Source: Ectocarpus siliculosus (lineage: Eukaryota; Sar; Phaeophyceae; Ectocarpales; Ectocarpaceae). Taken from it: 64,000 bases of DNA. Position 1 is the first letter of the stretch. The number at the start of each line of letters is the position of its first letter. A model generated the notes under the pieces. That model searched no databases. It was not told the origin of the DNA and worked only from the letters and a program-made list of their open reading frames with translations. The stretch spans positions 4,533,216-4,597,215 of the forward strand of contig FN649729.1 in NCBI GenBank assembly GCA_000310025.1, written 5' to 3'. This document shows positions 45,601 through 56,626 of the stretch, one piece after another. The position numbers were made by a program, and so were the translations under genes.

Positions 45601-45971
45601 CATGTCTGCTCTCTTTTAGTGGGTCGAACGGTACAGGGTGAAGGGTCGAACGTCGAGAAAGGACCTCATTGACACGTCGCCCTTCCTTCTGGTGGATTGA
45701 AGAGCGTAAAGAACGATTCTTCTCTTGCCGCCCCTTTCATCATAGAGAGAGGAAGAAGAGGGGTGAGTACGTATTGATTGGAGGGGGGGGGGGGGCGAGG
45801 GCGCTGGGCGAAGGCGTGAGACGGTCTGTACAATATTTCGTGCAAAATCTACAGTAGTATACTGTACGCTGTCCGCTGTCCGCAGCCATACATACCACGG
45901 TACTGCTGTGCGTAGGCCGCAACATACATGCATTCCCAGTCATCAGCCGTGAAAACGTCTAGATTACACAC

Positions 45972-45977
<6 letters not shown>

Positions 45978-46026
<49 letters not shown>
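45978..46026 (+). repeat. (GA)n microsatellite
   Basis: About 24 nearly uninterrupted GA dinucleotides. On the minus strand it gives an artificial Ser-Leu repeat frame. Confidence 0.92.
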
Positions 46027-46034
<8 letters not shown>

Positions 46035-47286
46035 GGAAAAGAAGAGAGGTAGGGACCCCGCGGGGAGAGTTTGGTCGGAAAATAGAAGGAAATGTTCGTT
46101 ACAAATTACAATTCCAAGAGGCACACAGGCGGCCAAAGAAATCGAACTCCCAAAACAACTCAACTCTGCGATGCCCCCGTTTTCGCAGCCTGCGGCCCGC
46201 GGCCAAAGCTTGGTCGTGACTTTTGCTCGACACACCTCTGCCTCTGCTGTGCCCAGCCCGTGCTCGGGGCTCGCCCAAGAGGATGTCGCATCGGCTCTTC
46301 ATCTGCTGTTGCAAGGGTTTCTTCCGCGATGAGAACGGGTGAGGTTGCTGCTAAGAATAGCGAAAGCGCGACCAACAGCCGACAAATTTATTTTGTCCCA
46401 TGCGGTAGCTTCACACGCACACGGGTCGGTAAGCAGATTATTTTAGAGAAGTGGTCGGCTAGGTCGTCGTACAGCAGGTGTTATCTGGAGCAAGGAACCG
46501 GGAAGCTGGCGCCGTCTTGTTGTACAGAGTATCTGCTGGGTGCCGTCGTTCCTCGGATGGTGCTATAGATAGTGTTGCAAAACCGAGCCAACTGCTGTTA
46601 GAGTCTGAGTGTTTGTGTGGGTGCTGGCGAATCACTTCAGGCGATTTCCTTACGGAACGGCTCCTGCTGGCTGCTCTCGGCTCAACGTTGTGGAATTATA
46701 ATTGTCGAGGTCTCTTCCCACAGCAGCAGCGATTGCATCACATCTCTGTGCCGACACCGCACCGAAGCAACGAAAGCAAAGAGATTTGACGAAGGAAGGT
46801 GTACACGTTGCGGGGGCATCGGGCGCGCAACGGGGTAACAATAAAATACGTTTGACACTACAGAGTAGCGCTTACAACGGGTCCTGCACTCCGGAAGAGA
46901 TTCTGTTTACGCAAAAAGCAAAGTAAAAGTTGCACTAAAGACATTCGGGAAGATAATCAGCAATCGTACAAAAAGCGGCTGTGGTGCTATCTCGAACGGC
47001 AAGTGTTCCTTCCTGTGATTGATGTGATTGTACAATGGATTTATCATGGGTTTATTCTATCTTGTGCATACTGCTGTATAATGAGAGCGGATCGCGAGCG
47101 CTTCGTTCGCCTTTGAAAACCCAAGACAAGCTCGACAGCGTAGCAGTTCTTTCATATTTAAATTTTACCGCCATGTGCACCCAAAATTTCTCAACCGTAG
47201 GCATGGAACCCGACTCCCCCCCACGAGCTCTTCTGACGTCCGCCTTTATTTTTTCGTGCACCCAACCTAACCAAACGCACGAACAG

Positions 47287-49714
47287 GGATGAGCTTTACT
47301 CGCTGTTGGGCGTGGACAGAAGGGCGACCCCGGCGGAGGTGAAGAGAGCCTACAGGAATAAGTCCCTCCAGATGCACCCGGACAAGCTTAACCAAAGGGG
47401 GCAGGAGGTGACGGAGCAGGACAGGGCCAACTTCCAGAAGATGAAGTCCGCCTACGATGTGAGTTTGTTTGGCTTGGACTTCGGATGAGCGTGTACTGCT
47501 GCTGCTGCTGCTGTGCAACGCGGTCCGTATTGGGCTTATTCATTTCGTATTTCCGCCTCCTTCGTGTTCTTCTTGCAAGCGTTTCTGCTGGTGTCACAAA
47601 GTAAAACCTCCCGCAGAAGATATCTACAAGTATGTGTACAGCGGAAACAACGGGACACAGCTATGGAGTCTACAGCAGTATGTCTAGTAGTGAAACGAGG
47701 GCCGAGGGAGTTACAGTAGGCCATAACTTGTGAGCGCGCTACCGTCCGAAACGAAACGAGAGACGAAAGGGCATCATTCATAGTTGATGGTGGTGCATGG
47801 CGTGAGACACGACTTCAGTCGTGTGGCCCGGAACTCTACCTACTGCGGCAGACCAGCGCACACTACATCGCTGTGTTGAAGAATGAAATCCAGCAGCAGC
47901 CACGTAGATTCTCAATACGGCGGCTACCCAGAGATTCGTGTCCCGTTCTTGCCAAGGCGAGACGCAGTAGACTGAACCACATGTACCTAACGCTTGACCG
48001 CGGCGGCACGAGCGTCCCTCGTTTAGCCTTCCGCTTGGCCAACGCTTGTGTGTCGAGCTTGTTTGCTGTACGAGGCAATTGCCACCTATAGCACTTCTGC
48101 AGCCAGCAGCAGCAGTTCATGGTGTACGAGATGTTTACCAACATGCGGTAGGCATGGGACATCCATGTCCACATCTGAGAAGCAGCAGTGCCCATTTTCT
48201 TCGTTCAAGTATCAATGATGCCGGAGATGTCATTTTTGTTTTGAAATTTGGTGATCCGCCGACAGAGAGAGAAACCGGAACTTGAGCCCCCTCTTACACG
48301 CTCGTGCAGCGTGTACTGCGGTAGAGTGAGGCGGTGGGTAGCAGCGAAGGCGACTCGCATGCCGCTTCATTCCCAGTCTTGGACACGGTTCGCGGCCGCT
48401 CTCCTCCCCGCAGGAAATCAACGAAGCAGACAGCAGTGCCCTGTTGTTTTCTTCCTTTGCATGTGCTGAGGCCGCAAATAGGTGACGCCCCCCTGGCTCT
48501 CGCTGATTCCCACATGTAGGTTCGTGAACGATTGAGCTAACTTCAAACGCTGTCTAAACCAACAATTGTCCGTTCACATTGGATACCTCGTCGCTTGGTG
48601 TTGCGCACGTCTCGGTGGAATTTTTGGGCCGCCGCAGGTGCTGTCAGATCCCTCAAAACGAGAGCTCTACGACCAGCTCGGCGAGACCGGGATGTTGATG
48701 ATGGAGGACCCCTTCGCCGCTAAGGACGTGAGCTAGCTTGACGTATACATAGTCGGTGCAAGGATTTTGGCGACGCCACGCTGAGTAAAGCGAGTCCCAA
48801 GACGAGTGGCATTGTAGTCGGGATTTGTTAACATGCTATTATCGTTGTGTTTACGGACACAAGAAAAGCGCTGAACAGCGCGACCGACAGCAGCGTGGAT
48901 ACTCCAAGCTTGCAGAAGAAGAAGAAGTGATTGACTATTGTTGGCTCTGCTGTTAGCACCGTCAGCATGGTGCTTCGTGTAACGCTTTGTTGCGCAGCTG
49001 ACGTCTGACGCGTTACGGGCGTGCTGCTGTGCTGTCATGTTGGCATCAGCAGGCAAACGAGGGGCAGGCGATAAGGTTGTCCACCAGCCAGCCACGGCGT
49101 AGATAGTCTCGCGATCAATCGTCCGACGTGCTTAGCATGGGTCTGTGTGCTGGTCAGGGACACAGCTGTTTGTATACCAAATAGGATTAAAATTTAGCCC
49201 GAGGAGATCGGAGTTGCTATCCTAAATAAACAAAGACTTTGGTTGTCGCACGTGTACGCGCGCGCGCGGTGGTCAAAGTTTCGAGAAGCTCACTATGCGT
49301 GTCCTCAATACGAGTAGGACTTTCGAAGGGAACCAGCCTTAGACAGGGGTAGTCTTCTTGCTTGCTGTGCATGCGTTCGAAACACGAGCCAACCTCTTGC
49401 CTGTCGCGCCACACGGTTTTGTTGTTGCCAAACTGGGAAAACGAATTAATCGCACAGAACATGATCAAGAACTTCCTCCGGATGGGCACCAGGGACCGAC
49501 TGCGCCTGGTGGTCTTCGTGCTGCTGTTCGTGGGAGCGGTGCTGTTGTGGCCCATCCTCTTCTGCGCCAAGGTGGACGGAGACACGTCGGCGAGCTGGGT
49601 GGCGCTTTGGACTCCGCTGTGGATATACGATGCCCTTGGTGAGAGCAAGGGGGGCGGAAAGGGAGGCGCAGAGATACACAACGAGAGGGAGAGAGAGTTA
49701 AGACATGGAGAGAC

Positions 49715-49754
<40 letters not shown>

Positions 49755-52700
49755 AGAAAGAGAGAGCGATAGACAGGGACAGACATACACAAAGAGAAGG
49801 AGAGGGGGAGAGAGTAAGGAGATAGGAAGGTTGGCTTGCAGGGATATTGGTGGTTGGAGGCATTGGAGAGGGTTGCGAGTTCAGGGAGGGAGTAAGGAGA
49901 TGGCGCGGCTGGCTTGCAGGGGTATTGCTTGTCGGAGACAGTGGAGAGGGTTGAGAGTTGCCCAGAAGGAAGAAGCTCGGACTCGTGTGCTACTGTGCTC
50001 GTAGCGTGATCTTCTTGACCACCAGCGAATACCCGTTGTAAGCGCCACGATTTCATGCCGTACGGCACAAAATGATCGCGCGAAGCGCGGCCGAAAGCCA
50101 GGACTTGGGGGGGGCAACGGCTAGGGAGTCTTTTTCCCGGCTTGCCGTGCCTTCACATGTACATCCGCGTGGCCGCTGCCGCTGCTTTGCACCGCCCAAT
50201 TTCACCTGTGGTTGTTGTTGTTGAGGGAGAGCACGACGGGGAAATTCACGAACGCCTGCTGTGCTGAAATAGATTGCGCTCTATTTCGTGGTGTTTTAAT
50301 CAGGGCCGCAAGGTGGAAATGATACATGTTTGACACAGGCAGTTTTGTTTTGGTCGGACGGGCGACATGACCACGCGTGCGTCAAGACGTCAAGACGCAC
50401 GCGGAATGATGCCGTGCTGCTGTTTTTTCCTTCTTCGACCCCTCCCCCGCTCTCTCTCTCTGTCTCGTGGATGGCCATCTCTGAATGCACGTACGCCTCA
50501 ACGTATGCATGACAGGGCTGTGGTACTTCGTGTACTTGGTAAGCCTTGGCCAAATCAAGGCGCCGGAGGGGATGGAGGAGGGTTGGACGGACCCTTTCCC
50601 CCTGCCGCTGAGGGTGCTGGCACTGGTCAAGTGGACGCTACTGGTTTTGTTCCAGGTGGGCGCAACTTTGGTGCCTTGCAGATGTCCTCTTCGGGTGGAG
50701 GGGTGGTGGCGGTGGTGATAGTGTTGTCGAAGTTGTGAATGCCACCTCAGACTGTCGTAGATTGTGACGTCAGATGGCCTGTCGGAGAGCTGCCTTCGGG
50801 GTGTTGATGATGATGGTGTGGACCGATTGTCGTCCTTGCAGTTGCTGGAGGCAACCTGTAAGGAGGAGGTAAATTGTTACCTCCGTGCGTTGCGGCAGGG
50901 GCGGACCCCGCCTGAGCTCTCACCAGCTACTCGTTGAATGATGGCAGTCGCCGTACGTTACGGCCCAAGTCATTTAACTCATGTTTTTCATCAGTACTTC
51001 ACAATTCCATACAATCCGGGGTAATTATGTCATTCTTGTATCTTTCAATCCGGATTCAGACCCCGAGATAAGTGTAAAAGAATATTCGAACAGGTCTCGA
51101 GGCGTCCCTTCGTCCCTTACCTTCTCTCTTCCCCCTCCCCTCCAACAAGCAGATGGGCCAGCGTGATTGCGCTTCGATGAGGTATCCGCGCTGTCAGGCA
51201 AAGACCTCGACAAAGACAGAACAGAAAAACTTGCTCGTACATGAATACTACCACATGGCAGAGTACCCCAAGCAATTGCTGGACAAATGGCCCTTTAATA
51301 GGGGGAGGGATCTAGCGGTGCTCTTGCCTGTTTGTGTTTGTTCGACGTCCCGTAAGAGAGAGGCGGAGAGAGAAAGACGGCACCCCCCCTAGACCGACTT
51401 TCCAAGCTCGATTGCTCCACGACCAAGAGAGTCCCTAGAGAGTCTGATACATAGGTCTATGGCAAGCCCTCCATGAGATGTTCCATAGCCACCGTTTCTG
51501 GTGTTTGGCACACTCTTGGGTATGGAGCAATGGAGGTTTGAAAATTGGTCTAGGGGGGATATGTACCATCTTTCGGCCTCTTGCGGTAGTTGCATTCCCG
51601 GCCGCCCCGGTGGTCCTATTATAGTGGTAACCTCGAAACCGCTAGTCGCAAAGGTTGTGAGTTCGAATCCCCATGGGGTGAAAATTTTACAAAATTCGCG
51701 GGCGAAAGCGAAACATAGCTGAAAAAGCTCTCGTGAGTAAAATACCAAACTTCGACGTTAAATTAGCGGCGTTGACGAGGAAAAGGGACGGCTGGACACT
51801 TGTCGCGATAAGAATAAAACCCAGCACGCACCGCAGGAGGAAGATGGGGCACGAAAATAAAACACAAAGAAGAGAGCCCTGGTGTTTACCCCCTCCTGTG
51901 TGACCCTGGATGGTTGTAGTTGTGCGAAAAAATACACTGAAAAGTGTGGTACTCTACATACACTGAAAAGTGTAGTACACGTCTCACCACGAAAAATGGG
52001 GGGACTGTCGCCATAATGAATACTCGGAGTAGGACGAAAACACGCACACACACATTCCCGGCGAATGGCCTAGGGGAGGGGAGGGGAGGGGACTGCGGCA
52101 ACCAGCCAAAAGTAAGGCAGAGGTATAAAGGTTTCCTGTTGTGTGTTCCGCCGGTCGAAGCTCTTGCGTGGGAGAAGCAACCAGAAGACGTGGGAAGAAA
52201 CTGACCAAAACGCGTTGCTGTGTCTTTTGCTGTGTCTTTTTTTTTAGCATTGACCGCGTTAACCTGCTGACCAATGAAAATACGTCAATTTCAGTGCGGT
52301 TGAAAACACAAAACGCTTCTAAATGCCATGAACTGGGACCCCGTGAGGGGGCGGCATGGGGGAGGCTACGCTATTCTCCGGATTAAAGACAGAAACGGTA
52401 GCAACATGTGTGTGTGTGTGGGGGGGTCGTCCCATGGTTATTCTTCTGACTTCAGTCTTGACACCTTTCGGTTTATTTTCTGAACGCATCAGCCGGGTGG
52501 GTTAACCGAAGGAAGGCCACACGGGATTTTTTTTTTTCTCCACTTGTGGGCATGATGAATGAGCCCCCCCCATCCCCGCTCCCGGCTTTTCCCGCTGGAA
52601 ATAGCAACAACAAATCGCCAACAAGAGGAGACCCCCCCCCCCCCCCCCGCTTTTTCCGCTGGGCTGATCTGATCTGATCGGGTGGCCTTTTCCGTTTGGC

Positions 52701-55700
52701 ACGTCTGTCTTCCCTCCTCCTTTCCCGTGTCCCGCCGCTGCACAGGTGTTCCTGACCATGCGACTAGACGACAACATCGACTGGTCGTACGCGGTGGTGG
52801 GCTCACCCCTGCTTGCCTGGATGGGGCTTACCATCGTCGGACACGTGTACGATGTGAGTCGCCGTCGTTGACGAGTGATCGGGGAGGGTGGAAGGAACCG
52901 TGTGGGGTATCTCCTCTGCTTGCAGGGAGTCTGGTCCACGCTCTGGGAAGAAACTCTGGTTATCGGAAGTCTGAGAGGCCTGGCGTTTTGCCGCGGCGTT
53001 GACATGTTAAGCTAGTGGCGCCGTGTGTCGCCGTCAGACAACAAAGGTATTTTCTGTCAATTTTTTCCTTTGGGGCCGTCGGTGCCCCGCCCACCCCGTG
53101 GTGTCTCATCTCTTGTGTCTCTGTGTTGGAAATCAAATTCACGATATTCATACGTGTCTGGGTGCGAAAAGGCAGCCCTTGGTGACCTTGTGCCTGCCCT
53201 GCTGTGTTCCTGTGTTAGTCTGGCGCATTTGTTCAACGGTCTGGCTTCGTGGTTGAGTGTTTCTGTTGGACTCCTGACCGGGCAGCAGTCACGTCAGAAC
53301 GTTTCCCCCGTCATACATGGGAGGATCTGTTTCGTTCCACGAGTGGTTGTTTTAGCAAGACCCAGCCCCGTAGGGTTGGGGTTAGTTTCAGCAAAGCCTC
53401 AACCCCGTTCCCCTCCCCTCTACCGTCTGGCTTCAACGATGCGCACGTGCCCTGCTTGCTGTTCACCGACGATGTTGTTGTATCTTACCGGCTGTCTCGT
53501 CTGTTGTTTGCATGATGCGTGATGCGCGATGCGTGTGCAGGCGACCAGACCCGTGCCTCAGGACAGGAGCGAGGAGTCGATTCTTAACGACGAAGAAGGA
53601 GGAATACCGCCGGACGTGGAGAAGCGGGAGCAGGCTATCGCCAAGCGTACCGAAGCGCGCTCGGTAAGAAGACATGGTGCAATTAGAGACGGGGGTGTGG
53701 GTGAGGGGGAATGGTGAGGAAGAGGTGGGAGGGAGAGAGCCGAAGAGATGCAATGATAGGCAGGACTGGAGAGGTAGGATGCTTGTAGAGCAAGGGAGTG
53801 ACCGGAGAACCGAAGAGGGGGAGGGGGATAAGAGAAAAGAGACCAGGAGGTGGGAGCGCATGCTGTTGCCACCGGAGCAGAAACGGTTTGAGATAATTGA
53901 TTGGCAAGCAAGGGGTACCGGCGGAGGGCTGCAACCGAGGGGGGGGGGTAGTGAGTCTTGTTGGTGTTCTCCTACGTCGGTGTTGACTCATGCGGCGGGC
54001 GTTTGTTCGTGCACCCTCTTATAGCAAGCTACAGCGGCTGGAGCGGGTGTCTGCCAAGCAAAGGCGCTTGTTATCTTGTCGTGTTCAATCTCCGTGGACA
54101 CTCATCGTCTTGATTTTTGTCTCTTGACGACGTACAGTACGTTTCGTAAGCCCTGCCACAAAAAAAAAACGAGACCGTACCTTTCGTCTCGCCTTGCCCT
54201 GCCTTGCCTTGTCTTGTTGCCGCTAACCGCCGTTGTCGGACCGTTTTTTCTCTTGTCGTGTGTTCGGCGTTTACGGTTGGTGTGTTGAACGTTTGATCAG
54301 GCGGTCGCCAAGGACTGCGTCTGGATGCTACAGCTCGTCTTCCTCATCATTAAGCTGGATGGAAATGTACGTGTGTTTGTCGTCGTCTTGTCGCCTTGTG
54401 TTTCAGGGGCTACACAAAGGCCTGGAAATGATTGGAGGGGTTCCGCGGTTGCGTGCTCTTTTGTTTTTTTTGGGCGGGGGTGTGTCTCTGCCCATATGAT
54501 TGGTTTTGTCTTTTCCTGCCTCTTTTTCATGAACCTGGTTGTAATCTAACGGACCTATACAAACCAGAAAACACACGAGCGCAATGGAAATAGTTGAATA
54601 CACACACACATTTACTTCTTTGCGGTGTGAAATGATGGGCGATGAAAAGAAAGTGCAGTGTTTTTTTTTGTCGCACGCAGTGCATGGCGAGAACAAACAC
54701 TCCCAGCCACTTGTCGATGAGGCTACACTTTACGTGTCGCTGGCAAACCCGACCCACGCTCTTCTTGGTCTTGAAAGATGTTTGTCCATACTATTTCAAG
54801 CAAAAGCCAGGCTCATATCTTGTGAGTTACGATAGCAAGCAGCACTCGCGGTAGAGGGGGGGGGGAGCAGGGGGCGCCATCCCACCACGAGGGGATATCG
54901 GTTGCTCGTCATGTGTGGCCACGGGGGGTGCAAGCACCTCACTGCTGCTGCTTTTGGATTTGGCTGTTTTCTGGCGATATGCTGCCAGGCCCGAAACGCG
55001 AGGGGGAACACGTGCTACTCTGTAGTGCTTCAGCGTAATGCTTGTGAATGTGCGTGTGCATAATGCCGTGCAAACAACCACCAGTTTTTCACGTCGATCG
55101 TTTTGTTGATTTTTTTCGCGTCATTTTTTGTGGCTGTTTTTTTCTTTTTTTTTTCGCTGGTTTGCGCCTCAGGTGGACTGGAACTGGTGGTTGGTTTTCT
55201 TCCCCACTTGGTTCGTGCTGTTCGGGCAGCTGGTGGGGTACTACGTGGACTACTCGCTGGCGAGGAGCCTGTCCGCCGGGATAGAAGAGAAGGAAGAGGA
55301 GGACCTCACGCAGGTATGTACTGCAGACGATTTGAGTCCTTTGCTTTGCGCTCTCTCGCGTGCCGTCTTTGTGTTTGTTTTGTTGCTCTGCGGACAGAAG
55401 TTGTAGGTCATGTGCGCCAGCCGCAGTCATACAAGCGAGCCACCTAGCGGAGTGCGGCGTGAGTTTTTTTCGTGCTTGTTTTGCTCCACTTCTCCACACT
55501 TCATTAAATCGCGCTACTCTACGCACGCACTCCCGCATTGCCTCGGCACGGCACAGGAGGAGAGGGTACGAATGGTGGCGGCGTCTCAGCTTGTCGTGCA
55601 CGCGGCCTCGTCTTGCTGCTGCTGGGTCTTCACGTTGGTCACGGTCGTGCTCGCCGTCAATGCCATCGCGGGCGCGGACTACTCGACGTTCGTCATCTTC

Positions 55701-56626
55701 ATCCCGCAGTTCATCATCGCGGGCACCCTGCTGTGCTGCGCGACCTGCTTCATCTGCTGCATGCGAGACCTCGGAGATCTAGGTAGGGAGACACCGACGA
55801 GTCTACGATTTTTCCCCCTCATGTCGGCCAAATATATATTTTCCCGGAAACGCCGACGATTCGTAATGTCGGCAACGAGGCTCAGCAGATTTTACGATTA
55901 TCCCCCCGATGGCAACAGCAGTGTTATAGAAGTAAGAATATATCTTGCACACCTGTTGTACAGGTACCTCCAGAGCGCCTGAAGGGGGGGGCTGGGGGGT
56001 ACTCTAAAACCAAGTGAACAATGAAGATTCAACATTAGATTTGTTCGCTCACAATTAGCACACCACAATTTGATTTAGTTTCCTTTGTACATGATCGTCC
56101 ATGTTATGTATCATTTGTTCGAACCGGGGTGGCTTTGATGCGCTGCTGCATTCCCTCACGTGTTGAGAGTGACGTCTGACTACACCGTGAAGACGACATG
56201 CGCCAAAACCACCCCTTCAGTTCTTGAGTTTACCCCTCACCGAATGACCCAAACTGCGCTCTCTACTGCTGCTTGCTGCTCAACCCCTCCACACAACGAA
56301 CGACAACCGACCAATCAGACGACGATGCCGCAGACCCAGAGCAAGGGGGGTCCGGGGCATCTACCTCCCAGCACCTGCCGGGTTCCTACGGCACCTACAA
56401 CCCGCCCGCGATGCCGGGAGGGGGGGGTGCGTCGAAGGCGTCCCCGTCGGGGGCCGCCCCTCCTGCCAGCGCAAGCACCGGGGCGGCGGTGATTGCGATG
56501 CCGCCGCCGCCGCCGGCCTCTGGTTCGGGCCAGCAGGCGGAGGTGCCCGCGGCGGCACCCGCCCCGCGCCCGGTGCCCGCAACCACCCCAGCGCCTGATT
56601 TGCAGGCGGATGGAGGGATCGATTAA
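47287..56626 (+). CDS. J-domain protein fused to a TMEM185-like membrane region, 5' end not found
   Basis: Ten exons are supported: 47287-47458, 48638-48727, 49458-49638, 50516-50655, 52746-52853, 53541-53663, 54301-54366, 55173-55313, 55557-55782 and 56319-56626 (TAA), about 517 residues, all in phase. The first two give a J domain: DELYSLLGVDRRATPAEVKR, the catalytic-loop motif MHPDK, and VLSDPSKRELYDQLG. Then come multiple membrane spans with a repeated RLD/KLDG-x-I/V-D/W-W pattern (MRLDDNIDWSYAVVGSP and IKLDGNVDWNWWLVFFPTW), as in TMEM185/FAM11 proteins. The tail is Gly/Ala/Pro-rich (AVIAMPPPPPASGSG). The J domain should stimulate an Hsp70; membrane attachment to the ER or another endomembrane is inferred. 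The first exon must end in phase 2 upstream of 47287 and I could not identify it. Confidence 0.83.
49719..49750 (+). repeat. (GA)n microsatellite
   Basis: GA run inside an intron of the J-domain gene, surrounded by GA-rich sequence from about 49680 to 49830. Confidence 0.88.
49813..49965 (+). repeat. imperfect tandem duplication, 78-bp period
   Basis: Two units share AGTAAGGAGAT, GGCTTGCAGGG.TATTG and GGAGAGGGTTG.GAGTT in the same order and spacing. Located in the intron after exon 49458-49638. Confidence 0.7.
51382..51565 (+). mobile_element. old copy of the 217-bp MITE
   Basis: The segment shows CCCCCCTAGACCGACTTTCC, AAGCTCGATTGCTCCACGAC, CCCTCCATGAGATGTTCCA and TTTGAAAATTGGTCTAGGGG in the family order, with the outermost terminal repeats lost. 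It lies in an intron of the J-domain gene. Confidence 0.55.
51606..51680 (+). other. tRNA-like fragment with B-box
   Basis: GAGTTCGAATCC matches the pol III B-box, an upstream TAGTGGTAACC resembles an A-box, and CCCC near the start could pair with GGGG near the end. T-arm and anticodon stems pair poorly, so this is a SINE-like or pseudo-tRNA fragment at best. It directly follows the old MITE copy. Confidence 0.22.
51932..51976 (+). repeat. duplicated mini-hairpin
   Basis: The 14-base inverted repeat ACACTGAAAAGTGT occurs twice 24 bases apart, each followed by GTRGTAC. Each can form a 5-bp stem with a GAAA loop. Intron of the J-domain gene. Confidence 0.7.

Larger units (their letters stand above)
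43417..47286. other. intergenic region and unresolved 5' end of the J-domain gene
   Basis: No protein family was recognised in 3.9 kb. The first exon of the J-domain gene should lie here, since exon 47287-47458 begins in the middle of a codon, but no start could be chosen. The block holds the dispersed repeat words at 44944 and 45536, a long (GA)n tract at 45978 and one TACTGCTGTA word at 47069-47078. Confidence 0.45.

Noticed and set aside
47164-47236. Candidate first exon of the J-domain gene starting near MCTQNFS or MEPDSPP
   Set aside because: The donors that would give the required phase are weak and leave an intron of about 50 bases; the peptide has no support.
49217-50068. 283-codon minus-strand frame rich in Ser-Leu repeats
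   Set aside because: It overlaps an exon of the J-domain gene on the other strand and is driven by a GA microsatellite.
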